Shown here: one piece after another, positions 21,353 through 33,325 of the stretch
Position numbering within the stretch: the stretch's first letter is position 1
How the letters are laid out: every line of letters starts with the position of its first letter
NCBI RefSeq assembly: GCF_963675165.1
Contig: NC_087384.1
Location: forward strand, 2,316,501 to 2,380,500
Direction: 5' to 3'
Source: Halichondria panicea
Lineage: Eukaryota > Porifera > Demospongiae > Suberitida > Halichondriidae
Length of the DNA: 64,000 bases
Made by a program: the position numbers and the translations under genes
The notes under the pieces: generated by a model
The model's database searches: none
Seen by the model: the letters and a program-made list of their open reading frames with translations, nothing else
What the model was told of the DNA's origin: nothing

Positions 21353-24300
21353 CACTGTTAAAAATGTGGTGCTATTGTAACACCCAAAAGTGGGGTAAAA
21401 CCATTGTACCAAATATGGCACTCATATATGGAGTTATTACAGCACCAGATTTTAGTGTTATTAAAACACTCATTTTGGAGTTGTAACAGCAGAAAATGTG
21501 CTGTACTTGCACTTTCTTGGAGTTACTGCAACTCCAAACTGTGTGTAACTTTTACAACTACACCTACAAGGTGTTATTAAAGCACTGGGGATGGGTGCTG
21601 CTGTTACTACAGGTACAGTTGTCATTGCTACTCTTCATGCAAAGCATAAAATATTGCATGCATGCTTATTGCACTTCTCGATAAGCTCATGCACTTGACT
21701 TAAATGACGTAACATAATTATAGCATGTGTATAATGATATGCATCACGATAGCATACAATAAAAGTATGAAGATATGTATACCTATAACCTCATAAAGTG
21801 TTTAATAACTACGACCACAATACACTTAGGCAGTTCGGGACCTTAAAAATATAAAAATAAAAGGGTGCCATGCAGACATGCACGTGGGTACTAAAATGTC
21901 AAAAACATAGTACAAGAGTTTCATAGAATGAATCTACTTCATACACTTCTTTCTCTACGATGACGAAGTAGTTCATTGATCCAGATTCAATAGCACTTTT
22001 TCTACCTTGAACGAACGTTGCATGTCATCCACCTGCATGTATATATTATGATGGGATAAGGATGGGGCTCACAAAAACAGTAGGCAGTGATATAAGTGAG
22101 TAGGAGACAATTATTCAAATAAGCCGAAAGCCTAACACTTTAACAACTGTTGTCACCTCTTCCAAATATCCAGTGTGCATGCATTACTGTGTATAATTAT
22201 ATATGTATGATGACAGGGTTATTCTCGTTATAATAGGCATATACCCCCCCACACAGGATGAATTCAAGGGCAACAGAAGAATCTGTTCTCAAGTATCAAG
22301 TATTTGTAACTGTTTATGCATTACATACGTGGAGCAGCAGCTTGACAAATATCATTTGTACTGCATCCTTCTTCTTACAGTATTATCTTCAGAACTGAAT
22401 AAAAAAAATGTATGTTTGAAGATATGGGTTTCTATTTACCATTAGATTGTGACTGCACCAGTGACTGCATAGTCTTCGACCAGCTCCTGTAGCTTAACAT
22501 TGTTCTCCTTTGTTCGAATTCTTTCCAATTTACCTCAAAAGTAAATCTATAGGTATCTTTCCTGTAATTTCAAAAAATTCTATTACTACTGCAAACATTT
22601 ACAGCTATATGCTTGAACACAATAATGATTAATAGTGAACTTACATAGACATAATCGGTCAGTGGTGGATAGAAGGTAAGTATATATGCACATCTGTAAC
22701 TGCTGGTCGATCATATCACTCCTGATAGCACCTTTGTTACGCTTTGTTTTTGGACTATTCCTTTTAAAGAGCAGTGGTTTATCTTTGGACAGATATTGAA
22801 TCTCAATTTGCGACGCATATTCTTTAACCTCGTTTAAATAGCTCGACTCCATGAACCCTGCATGAAAAGAGTACCTATAGCTCTTACGATGCGATAATTT
22901 TGTAAGAAACAACCATTATCTTCTTGTCATTGGAAATTAATTTAACAATAATCGGAAGACAAAAATTATAATTATGATGATTTGTATGCAAATGTAGATA
23001 CGTGCGAAAAACCAGTCTGACAGGAAAGTGTTCCTAACGCTCAACATACATCTAACTGACGGACACGTGCCCACAAAGCCCAACATATCAGACTGACAGA
23101 CAAGTGCCCACAAAGCCCAACATATCAGACTGACGGACAGCTGCCCACTTAGCCCAACATATCAGACTGACGGACAGCTGCCCACAAAGCCCAACATATC
23201 AGACTGACAGACAGCTGCCCACAAAGCCCAACATATCAGACTGACGGACAGCTGCCCACAAAGCCCAGCATATCAGATGGACGGACAGCTGCCCACAAAG
23301 CCCAACATATCAGACTGACGGACAGCTGCCCACAAAGCCCAGCATATCAGACGGACGGACAGCTGCCCACAAAGCCCAACATATCAGACTGACGGACAGC
23401 TGCCCACAAAGCCCAACAAGAATTATTATATAGTTACAATTATAGTAGTGAGTAGTAGACTTGCAGTCCTGTCTATGTCAAGCTTTTTAGCACAACAATG
23501 GTTTTGCAGCAACTTACTCTATAGTTCCGAGTCAAAGCAGTGTGCCATCTTGCAGTGTAGTACATCTAGCAACTTAGTCCATGTAGTACCAGAGCATGCA
23601 CAGTACAGAGCTAGAGTAGGCCTGGCGCCTTCGTACAGTTAAGGTGCACGCAGCTGTGTGCAGAGACTCTCATGCAGGCAGCTGTCTATCACAAGGTTCA
23701 CGTGAGATCAGTGCTGCACGTCTACCACCCACGATTTTGTTTTGTTTATGTAGTCTTGGCTACCCACCACGCATTTGAGTCTGTGCTCATCAATTAATTA
23801 TGATCATATCATCAGTGTATGCCCTTGCATGGAAGAGGGGAGGGGTGGGAGCAAAGTAAGAGTTAAATTTGCAGGGCAACTGTACGAGTAGAAAGAACAC
23901 ACTATAAGCCAGCTACTTTGCTAAATACAGGATGTATGATTTTTCAGACGATTGAATTGTTAATAATTATTGTTGGGCATTAATTTGTCCGTTAGCGTGA
24001 CATGCACATAGTCTAGTCCTCAATAGATGTTGCAACTTCAAACACATAGTTTTACAGTAACTAATAATGATAACTAGTACTGGTTCATCACATAAGTTAT
24101 AAATACTGAATAGCTAAAATATTGCCGGTACACTTGAAAAGTGCACTAATTTTTTCTTGGAAAGTTCCTCACAGGGCCGATTGTTCCGTCATCAGTACAA
24201 GTGTACTGCTTTACTCCTGTATACATAATTACGCATGTGATTAGAATTTATACTGAATAAGTATAATAAATAAGGTGACTATAATTATAATCTACTTGCA

Positions 24301-24733
24301 TGCTTGAATACAAAGGTATAATAATTATACCAGATTCAACTATTTTAATGGAACGGGTTTGTTATACTATATAAGCAACTATTTATTTACACATGCAACT
24401 ACACGAATCATTATAGACTGGCCTTGATTTGCATGCAGGTGATTTGTAGAGGTGCTTACATTGCACCATGTATAGTGCTACAATCACACAATTCTTATTT
24501 GAGTAACACCATCTGGTGTATAGTTAGAGTAATATGATTTTAACAACTAGGTAAGTGCATGCACAACACTGTTTAAAATGTTCCACAAGCACTTTTAAGT
24601 GTATAATAGCACCCTTTATTGTTCTAGTAACACGTAGCAGTTACGACTGCACTCTTAGTGTTGTGATAGCACCATTAGGTGAGTGTTGGCATAGCACTTT
24701 GGGTGCTATTGTAACTACCCATTTTTAACAGTG
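21353..24733. mobile_element. CACTG-ended DNA transposon (3381 bp) inside an OAS exon
   Basis: The ends are perfect 14-bp inverted repeats, CACTGTTAAAAATG, flanked by a TG duplication (21351-21352 and 24734-24735). Removing the element and one TG restores the OAS reading frame exactly (GENP-VIMEKYG), and the homologous relic exon at 16393 shows the empty site. Many subterminal GTGTTA / TAACAC and GGTGCTATTGTAAC motifs lie within about 250 bp of each end. CACTG ends with a 2-3 bp duplication and subterminal repeats suggest the CACTA/EnSpm group, but I found no transposase: the inner frames (22203-22445 plus, 22586-22912 minus, 23448-23642 plus) are short and unrecognised. Probably non-autonomous. 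It carries a 37-bp minisatellite. Confidence 0.85.
23055..23419 (+). repeat. 37-bp minisatellite, about 10 copies
   Basis: Units of 37 bp built from ACGGACAGCTGCCCACAAAG followed by CCCAACATATCAGACTG. There are about ten tandem copies with few base changes (ACAGACAAG, CTTAGC and CCAGCATATCAGACGG variants). Copies abut with no unique spacers. It is internal to the CACTG transposon. Confidence 0.9.
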
Positions 24734-24989
24734 TGTGATTATGGAGAAGTACGGTCACTACCTACCCGAGAAGCCACGCATCATCGACCCATCCAACCCT
24801 TACAAGAACCTCTACAAACATGGGGTCTGTCAAATTGAGCCACAGAAGAAAGATTCGTTTCCCATGAGATGGCAGTTGTTTCTCAGAGAGATCCATAACT
24901 TAGATCTGACTGTTGATCATTCATCCTTGTGTATATTATTTGCTTTGTACAAAAATTTGAATCATTCTTTTAAGGGTATAATTTTATAA

Positions 24990-25189
24990 GTACAAGCATA
25001 AATTGTTATTAAGATAGCAAAACACTTCCAAGAATGAGTGAAATGCCTTTTTTGTTTACCCATAATTATTATTATAGCATATTTCTCAGGTAATGTGTGA
25101 TTTTCATTAGTTCACGTGACCATCTTATAAGAGAGCGGTGGTCCTGACTATCTACAAAGCATTCTATAGTTCTAACACATCCAAACAAA
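24990..25189. other. Short spacer
   Basis: Spacer between the disrupted OAS gene and the next relic; nothing recognised. Confidence 0.5.
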
Positions 25190-25400
25190 ATGGCACTATT
25201 TGGCGGCAAAAGTGGAGCATCCATGTATATACTAAAATCAGTAACATTAACATAATTTTATCGAAGAAGCATTTAAGGCAATCTCAGTAGAGCAGAATCG
25301 GAATAACTATAATAATTATATTTCCGAGGTTATTCTCGGAGGATCAGTGGCCGCAGTCCAGGGGAATTATGATGTGTTGCATTCTCACCAAGCCTCATGA
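25190..25400 (+). pseudogene. OAS exon 1-2 relic lacking the catalytic motif
   Basis: ATG at 25190 opens MALFGGKSGAS. At 25317-25400 the sequence reads YISEVILGGSVAAVQGNYDV and soon stops. ISEVILGGSVA matches OAS exon 2 of the disrupted copy (ISEVYLGGSLG), but the D-x-D part has become NYDVL and no later exon follows before the 26.2-kb gene. A dead fragment. Confidence 0.6.
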
Positions 25401-26111
25401 CACGAAGGAATAATGACGATGCATGCAATAAAGGGCATTAAGCAGTTTACAATTTGTAGTACTAATGGACTAATGTTATAACTGCACAACTGTACGAATA
25501 CATATAATTTTTGCTTTACTCACAGTATCATAATTATACATCAAACCTTTAATGTACGTACATTTAACATCAAATACTCTTCTTAAATCAGGTGCCCACC
25601 CGCAACGACGGGACGTGTCTGAATGGGAAACAAACGGACAAAATCCTAACGGCACGATGCAGGTATTGATCATAGACATACACATCTCGTTGCACTTAAT
25701 TAGTATACATGTACTATTATAAGGAACATAAGACTATAGGCAGTTACCATGGTGATCGAGACAATACATCATATTATTCTCCTGAAAATCATAAACAAGT
25801 CATTCTAACATCTCAAGTTCCAAGTAGGACATAATGTGATCACGAGTTCACAGAAGTCATATTCATCTATATAATTAATATACGCTAAAAGTCAGCAACT
25901 ATATACATAACATGTACATGTACTAACGTTAGACTACCCAGAAAGTATATATAGTACAGTACAACCATGACGTAGTATTGCCAGCTGGCTATAGATAACG
26001 TTTTCCCCTCAGTTTAGTCTGTGTACCCGGGAGTTGCCTGAGAATGACATGACACATTTGGTGGAGGGTAAAGCCCTACATCAAAGTTGTTAGCGCAGAG
26101 ACAGCTAGGGT

Positions 26112-26118
26112 TATAAAG
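26112..26118 (+). promoter_or_regulatory. TATA-like box of the 26.2-kb OAS gene
   Basis: TATAAAG 71 nt before the start codon at 26183, a spacing similar to the other OAS copies. Confidence 0.35.
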
Positions 26119-26182
26119 TGAGGCTACAATCAGTGCCACACACAGACCTTCAAATAACAGAGTGACAGGATAGAGATACAGA

Positions 26183-27608
26183 ATGGCTCACCCGGACATT
26201 TTAAACCACAGAAGAGCTAAAGAGGCAGTTAACGAGATTGCTACGCTACTCAAGGTAAATACATAATAAAATTCATACTAAACCTAAACCACAAGTTGTA
26301 TAAAGTACTTGGAAATAGTATGACCTACTATTAATACTCTTTGTACATGATGTACGTACAAAGGATAACCAACCAATTGCCATCGGTGAAGTGGTAAAAG
26401 CAGGCTCTCTAGGGCATGGAACAGCCGTCCCGGGGGACTTTGACCTCGACCTGGTCATTTACTCACCAGGTAGGCCAAAACAGAGTTACCTGAATTAGCT
26501 ATGGTATGATAAGCATTGCGTTTTGGTCGCAAATATCTTGTGACAAGTTTGTGAAGAGTTGCAAGTTTTGTGTCGCATATAGCTACACACAATTTCAATT
26601 CAGATGTTGATACGCATACGATGCGGTACAAGGGATTTGGTAAGTGGCTAGATCAGCTGGAGACGTTTCTCGAAAGACAGCCCAAAGTCGTGATAACCAA
26701 ACGGACCAAGTTTTCCGTCCAGTTTAAGTTTGACGACATTATCGATGTTGACCTCCTGGTTAGTCCGTACTGGAACAACCAACACGACTTTTACGACTTC
26801 CTCCGAGGTGTCCCAAAAGAAGAAAGATACGAGTGAGTACAGTTAACAGTATATATAGCAGGTAATTTAAACGGACAAATTACATTGCAATTGCAAATAC
26901 ATGGCCATTCCACGCATACAAAGGTGGGGCTGCAGTTTTTAGATATTGCTGTACGTGTGCAGGTACTCTGTGTGTGCAGCTAAATGGCAGGTGGAGTTCT
27001 TTGAGCAACAACCTAACCAGGTACTGTATAGCCTAAGGCATGATCGACAATTACACTGAGCTACAGGTGAAGGAGCTTATCAAGCGTGCAAAGGCTTGGC
27101 GTAACAAGCTCTGGTCCGAAAGGAAGCTGTCCAACAAGCCCAAGTCCTACCTCATCTCTTTACTCGTACTCAACGCCTACGAGAAGGCCACAAAGAGAAT
27201 GGGAACTTCCAACACAAGGAGGATCGCCGAAGCGTAAGCTAAAAACACTTTAAACTACACAAATGATATGTATATACACACTATAGCACAATGGATGAGC
27301 TGAAGAATCTCCTCCTTAACCGCCACGGCATAGAGTAAGTCAGCAATATATGGTACGTATTAATTTATCTCATGTATGATTGCATTGCATACAGTATCTA
27401 CTGGGAGAAGTTTTATAGCGTGGGTGGAGGTGTGCCCTCTGGTCCCAACCTCTTCCCAACTTCACTGCCGCGTATCGTTGACCCGGCCAACCCAGCCAAT
27501 AATCTGTATGACACGGGCGTCGCCAAGAGTCGTGGTCAGAGAGGCGACGGGTGGTCTGAGCTGGTAGAGAACATACACTCAGTGGACCTGCTACAGCGTC
27601 TAGTGTAG
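26183..27608 (+). CDS. OAS: 2'-5' oligoadenylate synthetase, intact (297 aa)
   Basis: Exons 26183-26254, 26364-26469, 26604-26832, 26963-27020, 27067-27233, 27287-27334, 27395-27608, all GT-AG, phases 0,1,2,0,2,2, 298 codons with the stop. Motifs: AGSLGHGTAVPG at 37-48, D51 and D53 (FDLDLVIYS), D109 (IDVDLLVSP), YSVCAAKWQVEFF, KRAKAWRNKLW, and RIVDPANPANNLYDTG in the last exon. It is the shortest of the four intact copies, mainly because the loop before the third aspartate's C-terminal side and the end of the last exon are compact. Codon use is more GC-rich in the third position than in the neighbours. It is diverged from the 10.5/16.9-kb pair, so it is an older paralogue. Function is inferred from the complete motif set. 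Confidence 0.92.
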
Positions 27609-29170
27609 CCAAGCATGACTTGGAACTATAAAACATTAACCTGTGTGCTTAGAGTATCAGGTGTGTATATATACATTGTAATGTAAGACTAGTTGCCTAG
27701 TTATAATAGCTTCAGAGACAAATTTGTGTAAATGATAAAACCGAATGTAAAATGTACATTCGTAAAGCAAACGTGATTTATTGTATACTACCATGCACAA
27801 TTTTACGTACACGGAAGGTGACACAGTAAGTACCAGAATGACATGGCATATTGGCAAATAAAGCCCCTATATACATCAAAGGATAGCTGTGCCCTACTAC
27901 CATAGTTCGTTATTCATTGTATGCCTCCACAAAGCCATGAATACTGGTAGTAAATTCATCTGCATCAAATTTTCCATGAAAATATTTTCTGCAAGTCATA
28001 GTAGCAGTTCAAACAAACAACCCAAATTCCAAGTATACTATAAAACCTCCCATGCATGCACACACCCACACAAACACATAATCAAGTGACATCTGTACAA
28101 TGAAGTACACCGTAGGTACATGTACATAACTAGTGTTCAAGCTGGCGCTGTGCTAATGCCTCTCGCCATGTTTTTGCTTTCGCTGAAAAGTATTAGAGTG
28201 TTATATTAGTTTCTATAATGAATTTTATATTAAAGTTAGCTTATCTATATAAAGTCACTGAGAAGAAAAGACTTATTTACATGCATCTATTGTTGTATTA
28301 TGTGGCTTACTAGGACCTCAAGAAAGAAAAAAATTGATTCTTCCAAGATCTGTAGTTCAGTGTATATAATATCTAAGAAGAAAAGACCTGTGTACATGCA
28401 TATTGTTATATGGTAGTGTTTTGTGGCTTACCAGGCCTTCAAGACAAAGATGATTCTGCCAGGAGGATCTGGATCTGGATCTTGGATATTATTATTTTCT
28501 CACACGTGGGGAATGAGCGCGCATGCGCATTACATACACAGGAATAATTAAAGGGTGTGTCCAAAGAGATCAATTTCACAAATGGCTACTGCTAGCTAGC
28601 TGTTTTAACAGATATTTTCTGAGTATTGTAGCTAACAAAAAGCTAGCGCTTTAGTGCAAGGCTAACTCATATGTTGAATAGAAAGTTTGTGCGGACAGAT
28701 GATGCTATGAAAGATTCTGAAGAGACTGCAACAGCCTTCAATGTGAGTCAAACTAGCCATAACTCGAGAAAGAAGCTTTAGTTTGCAAATCCACGAATCA
28801 AAATCCAAGAGAACGTGGCTAGAAGCCTATAGAAGCTGTTAGTTTTTGTCGCATTGCAACCGTTGAGCAGTTACAGCTGGAACAGACACACAGACACACA
28901 GACACACACACACACAGTCAGCTTTACCGTATCCCTCGTGCGGCTACGCCTCGAGGCATAATTATTACATGAAGTAGGTTTCATCATCAAGTGACGACTA
29001 TTCTTGGCTTGTCTACAAAATTAGCACGTCATCCTCATGATTAATCATTCTAATATTAGCCAAATATGAATACTGTTCGTAGGAAAATGGGGAAACCCAC
29101 AACCATTGACTAACCTATATAACAGCTGACTGGTATATAGAAGTTGACCAGTGAAAAGAAAAAGAGAGAG
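27609..29170. repeat. Intergenic repeats
   Basis: Contains a tandem duplication of about 115 bp (28256-28370 and 28371-28490, sharing AAGAAGAAAAGACYT...TACATGCAT and TGTGGCTTACYAGG). It also holds a degenerate R1 repeat copy on the minus strand (about 28640-28965, ending CCTCGTGCGGCTACGCCTCG), whose start also occurs near 63885. No gene seen. Confidence 0.6.
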
Positions 29171-29173
29171 AAG

Positions 29174-31479
29174 ATGGCAAGGAACAAGGACATCACATTT
29201 GATGATGCTATGAGAGTTGTGGATGAGCTTGCAAGAGAAATAAAAGTAAGTCAGGATCGATAGTCGATATCAGTGCCACTGATGTGCCCAGGTGGTGGCT
29301 AATTCCAATCACACAAATTGCCTGTGGTTTAGCATATTAGTATTATGTGGTAAAACTGTGCCTATAAGAGGTGGTTATTTTTGTCTAGAGCAATTTTCTC
29401 GAGGTAGTTTGTACCATAGATTGAAGAGTTAGAGGGATAGGAAACGGAGTGGTGCACGTGATGATTTTACATTGAATCTGCAGTGGAGCCACAAAAATTA
29501 TCCGCATTACGCCCTATGAACGAGGCTATTAAGCACATTTTTGCCGGGTACCCAAAGCTGTGTTTCCTCGAGACATCATCTCTTTCAGCAACTTATAACA
29601 CCCCTATAGTCCATGAGCCACGTGTATAGTACTTGCTAATGACTGACCACACCCAGTAAAAAGAGACTTTCCAATAAAGTTATATGTTCCCAAGGCTGTT
29701 TTAGAGCTATTGGAACATGTAACGTGTAAGCGTGCTGGTTATGACTACTACAATAGGTATAGACCTAGAAATATAAGTGAGTTGCACGGACTAAGCACAG
29801 TTACTTGTAGTTTATTATGCACTGGGTGTAGAAATAGATATTGTTGTGATGGTCTCGATTAAACCGCAGCGTAGCGCGGATGTTACTCGAGATACAAACC
29901 GTTTCCTATCCCTCTAACTCTTCAATCTATGTTTGTACTAATCACCACGACCAGGGTGGGAACATATCTGTGTCACATTTACTACATGTATATAATTATG
30001 GTAACTAGCATGAACACATATATTCACTAGCATCATAGACATGGCCTGAACAGAGTCCAGGTGCTCAAGGCTGGCTCCCTTGGTCAGTACACAGCCATTC
30101 CAGGCAACTTCGATGTGGACCTAGTGGTCTACTCAGAGAGTAAGTTACTCACTTGGCTGCCCTACAAACAATATTTTTCGTGCAGCAAATACATATGCTG
30201 AGATAAAATGTCGATACTCTACACATAATCATTACATAACAAACCTCGCTATACATAATTATAGGAAACCTCAAATAGCGGAAGGGGGCTTACTTTAATT
30301 AATGAGACTCAAGTACACTTAATTATACAGGTGTGGATCCAGACACTGTCCTGAGTGAAGGATATCGTACGCCTCTACACAAACTGCGAAGCTTTTTGGG
30401 AGGTCTACGGAGTGTCATGCTTCAAACACCACTAAAAATGTCTGTGTCACTGAAATACAAGACATATGACCAGCAAGATCGAGAGCTATCGATAGACGTT
30501 GACGTCTTGGTCAGCCCAAAATGGGAGAATCCAGCAGATCTCTATGACTACCTGAGGAAAGCCAAACAAGACGGAGCAAAACCTGCCCAATTATTTCGGT
30601 AAGCTAAACACACAATAACAACACAACAAGTGTTGAGTTGTAACACTATACCATGCACATTAGATTCTCAGTGAATGCTTCAAAATGGCAAGTTGCATTT
30701 ATTGAAAAGCAGGATGATAAAGTGAGTATACACATGTACAATGTCACGAATCTGACACACATGTATACAGTAGGTAGGGCATGCGTTTCAATTTGTATAC
30801 TTAAAATCCTACAGGCTAAAGAACTTATTCGCCGTGCTAAGGCGTGGAGGAACAAAGAATGGCCTGAGGGGAAGCTATGTACTGGAAGGCCAAAGAGTTA
30901 TCTCATCTCAATTCTGGTGCTTAGAGCTTATGAGCTGGCATTGAAACAGCACTATGGTGGAACTATTGAGCAACGGTAGGGGAACTCCCTTGTGTACAAA
31001 TAATTATTAGCTTCCGTTTCTACAGAACAACAGCCACTTTGAAGCAGATAGTGAAATCTCACCTAACAGCGGAGTACGTTGAGTCTAAAACTAGCCACAC
31101 GCACTATATGTGTTAGCGAATTGTGAAAACTAACATAATCACATTATTTTGCTTAGACAAATGACTAAAGTCAACACATGCAGAATTTCAGTGTCAAACG
31201 TTTCTTTCACAAGGTATTTTCCAATCTATGCATGCACACAGTATCTATTGGGTTGACTACTACAAACCAGGGGACTACCCAGACTTGTTTCCAGCCAGGC
31301 TCCCCCGTATCGTTGACCCTGCCAACCCGGCCAACAACCTCCACAACACAGGCATAATCGGAGGCAGCACCTACACCTCACACTCGTACTACGAGCAGGG
31401 AGACGGCAATTGGACGCAGCTGGTTGGAAAAATTGAGTCTGTCGATTTGACCAAAACTATTGAACAGATACAAGCCTAA
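29174..31479 (+). CDS. OAS: 2'-5' oligoadenylate synthetase, intact (317 aa)
   Basis: Exons 29174-29245, 30031-30139, 30331-30598, 30664-30721, 30815-30975, 31026-31073, 31242-31479, GT-AG, phases 0,1,2,0,2,2, 318 codons with the stop. Motifs: AGSLGQYTAIPG at 38-49, D52 and D54 (FDVDLVVYS), D118 (IDVDVLVSP), FSVNASKWQVAFIEKQ, RRAKAWRNKEW, RIVDPANPANNLHNTG. The second half of the GS motif is GQYT, not the usual G-H/K-G-T, so substrate binding may differ. The first intron (785 nt) is the longest in the array because a 517-bp transposon sits in it. A TATA-like TATATAAC lies near 29117. Exons 3-6 and the 3' flank were copied to 49.9-51.0 kb, where they decayed. Confidence 0.9.
29415..29931. mobile_element. 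CATAGATT-ended MITE with 7-bp target duplication, in an OAS intron
   Basis: About 33-bp perfect inverted ends begin CATAGATTGAAGAGTTAG. TTTGTAC occurs directly on both sides (29408-29414 and 29932-29938). No transposase. The same kind of end (CATAGAT ... AGGGGATTGGAAACG) recurs at 46038-47541 with another 7-bp duplication, and as single ends near 7725, 8155 and 62821. Confidence 0.85.
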
Positions 31480-33325
31480 ATTACGTTTTTAAACCACCGA
31501 GCACAGACTTAGCTATAACAAAGCACCTTTTTGTATTGTGTATGTTGACATTAGCCGTACAGTCAGTTAGTGCATGTTAACCTGACCTTTAATTTGTTTG
31601 ACCATTTTGGTAGTGAGTTTTTTTATCCGCATCGTCCATCTTCCAACACCACTCCGTGCCCACTGGGTTGGTATAGTGCCTGCATGGGGGGAGTGCATGG
31701 AGCGTTAATTGGGGGGGAGGATATGTGGGGAAACAATTCCTGGGGGAGAGGGGGAGTCATTTTGAATTCACGAAACTTACTTTCCAAATTCACTACAGAG
31801 AATTAAGGTATATTAATCAGACTATAGTGAGAGATGGCAAAAACCAACCTCCTTATAACTATAGGTCACAGCACCTGGGAGACGAGAAATATTACCACAG
31901 AAGACGCACCTGTTGGTGCAGGCCAGACCAGGTGTGGTTTCCATGTATCAATGGCTCTCGATACTGTAGAACAAATACTTGTGACAATCACCCCTCCCCC
32001 TCAGAACAGACTTGGTCCATAGATACATCTTCACCCCGGAGGAACCAACCACAAGATAGCCTACAGAGGGTAGATAATCAACATCATGTAGACATTGGGC
32101 CTACTAAAGTTTGAACCCCTGTGACAACAGTACAAACACCATGCACAGTGGCAGAACATTCTAAAAAGCGGCAGAATCGACACCACAGAAAGTTACTGGT
32201 AATGGTCTCAGAATTAGAGACAGTCTGCACAGAACACTTCTCAGACCGCCCGTCTATTAAATATCATCACTGACCACACACACCTTGCTTGGTGAGGTGC
32301 TGCCTCAAGGCGAGGGTCACCATTTTCTTCCACTCCCTCAATCAGTTCTTTTCCTCACTTTATCCTCCTCTTGCGTGGGAACAACCATTGAATCTTATGC
32401 TTGTCCTCAGAGTAACCATGCACAGTAGCGGACGATATATTGATGCATATCCTCTTGTAGTGAGACGTAACTCAGCTCCTCAATTTTCCTCCCAGCCTCG
32501 AGTCATATTTTCCTAGAATCCAGAACGTGCTGCTTAAGATATCATCATACAATAGGTCGTTGGGGTCACTTGATGCAACGTACATTTTCTTCATTATTTT
32601 GGAGATTCTTCAATTGTTTCTTGTTTCGACATAAAAGGGTATCGTCAGTTTCAACTCTCAAGGCAGAGTTTGCTGATCAACTGGAGGTGATCTGTGAGAA
32701 TGATGCAACACACATTAATCTCTAATTGTTATGTTTAATATAGCGTGACTATCCGTTCAGCTCAGAATATTTCTCCAAGAAAGATGACAAAATCTTTCTC
32801 CGATTTACAGCTAGCAGGGATACCACCGTTGACCCCTAAAAAATCCAGACTAACAGAAGTTTAGAATACTGTTAGGTATGTATACGGGAAAACCGCTACA
32901 TCTTTTGCACCAATGTGCAATGCAACATGGACAATAATATTATTGCAAATAGATTTCTCTGCTGCTTGTACTCTTCAAATCTGTAAAAAATAATCAGTTC
33001 TGTAGCTAGAAGCTGAAATTTACTAAGGTGATATCATAGATAATAGAGGAAGGTATCACAGTAATATTATTCATCAGTGAAGCAAGCATGATGATGGAAG
33101 TAATCAGTATTATTAGCTTCTGATTCTATCTAGGCCATAGTCAGAATATAGAATAAACTTCTACTTGTTGGATTTACAATACGTGAATGTTACTAAGAGC
33201 TGTTACAGCTAGAATATTCCTCCATCACTCGTACTTGGAGCTTGAAAGAACTAGATCTAGTATTTGCATCATTGCATTCCTGTACATGTCAAAGCCATGT
33301 GGACCTGGTACTAATCGTCACACTA
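31480..33325. other. Duplicated non-coding block, with traces of minus-strand exons
   Basis: No intact gene. It contains R2 (32140-32460) and, on the minus strand at about 32466-32690, a decayed coiled-coil exon remnant. The minus strand of arm 2 here has an open stretch MDDADKKALDSHYQNGQ (51108-51190), but in arm 1 the corresponding place is altered, so I do not call a gene. Confidence 0.5.

Larger units (their letters stand above)
19694..24989 (+). pseudogene. OAS: OAS gene disrupted in its last exon by a 3.4-kb transposon
   Basis: Exons 19694-19801, 19858-19966, 20225-20465, 20535-20592, 20642-20808, 20868-20924, then a last exon split into 21327-21352 and 24736-24989. Without the transposon and one copy of its TG duplication, the total is 1020 nt, exactly 340 codons, with the array's usual intron phases. 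Motifs: LGGSLGQETSLP, D64 and D66 (FDVDLCIYS), D124 (NIDLQLSP), FKAWRNRTW, then RIIDPSNPYKNLY after the insertion. The 58-nt exon reads FCCGLFKYQTM where sister genes read FSVNASKWQV, which looks like two compensating one-base shifts. As it stands, the last exon runs into the transposon and stops at 21484-21486, losing the OAS1_C part. It could also end at the TGA just after 20924 if the weak donor GTGATT is not used. Confidence 0.85.

Noticed and set aside
23055-23419. Regular repeat array that might look like CRISPR
   Set aside because: The 37-bp units abut with no unique spacers, and the sequence is eukaryotic. It is a minisatellite inside a transposon.
21353-24733. Reading frames at 22203, 22586 and 23448 as possible transposase
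   Set aside because: Short, with no DDE-type or zinc-finger pattern visible.
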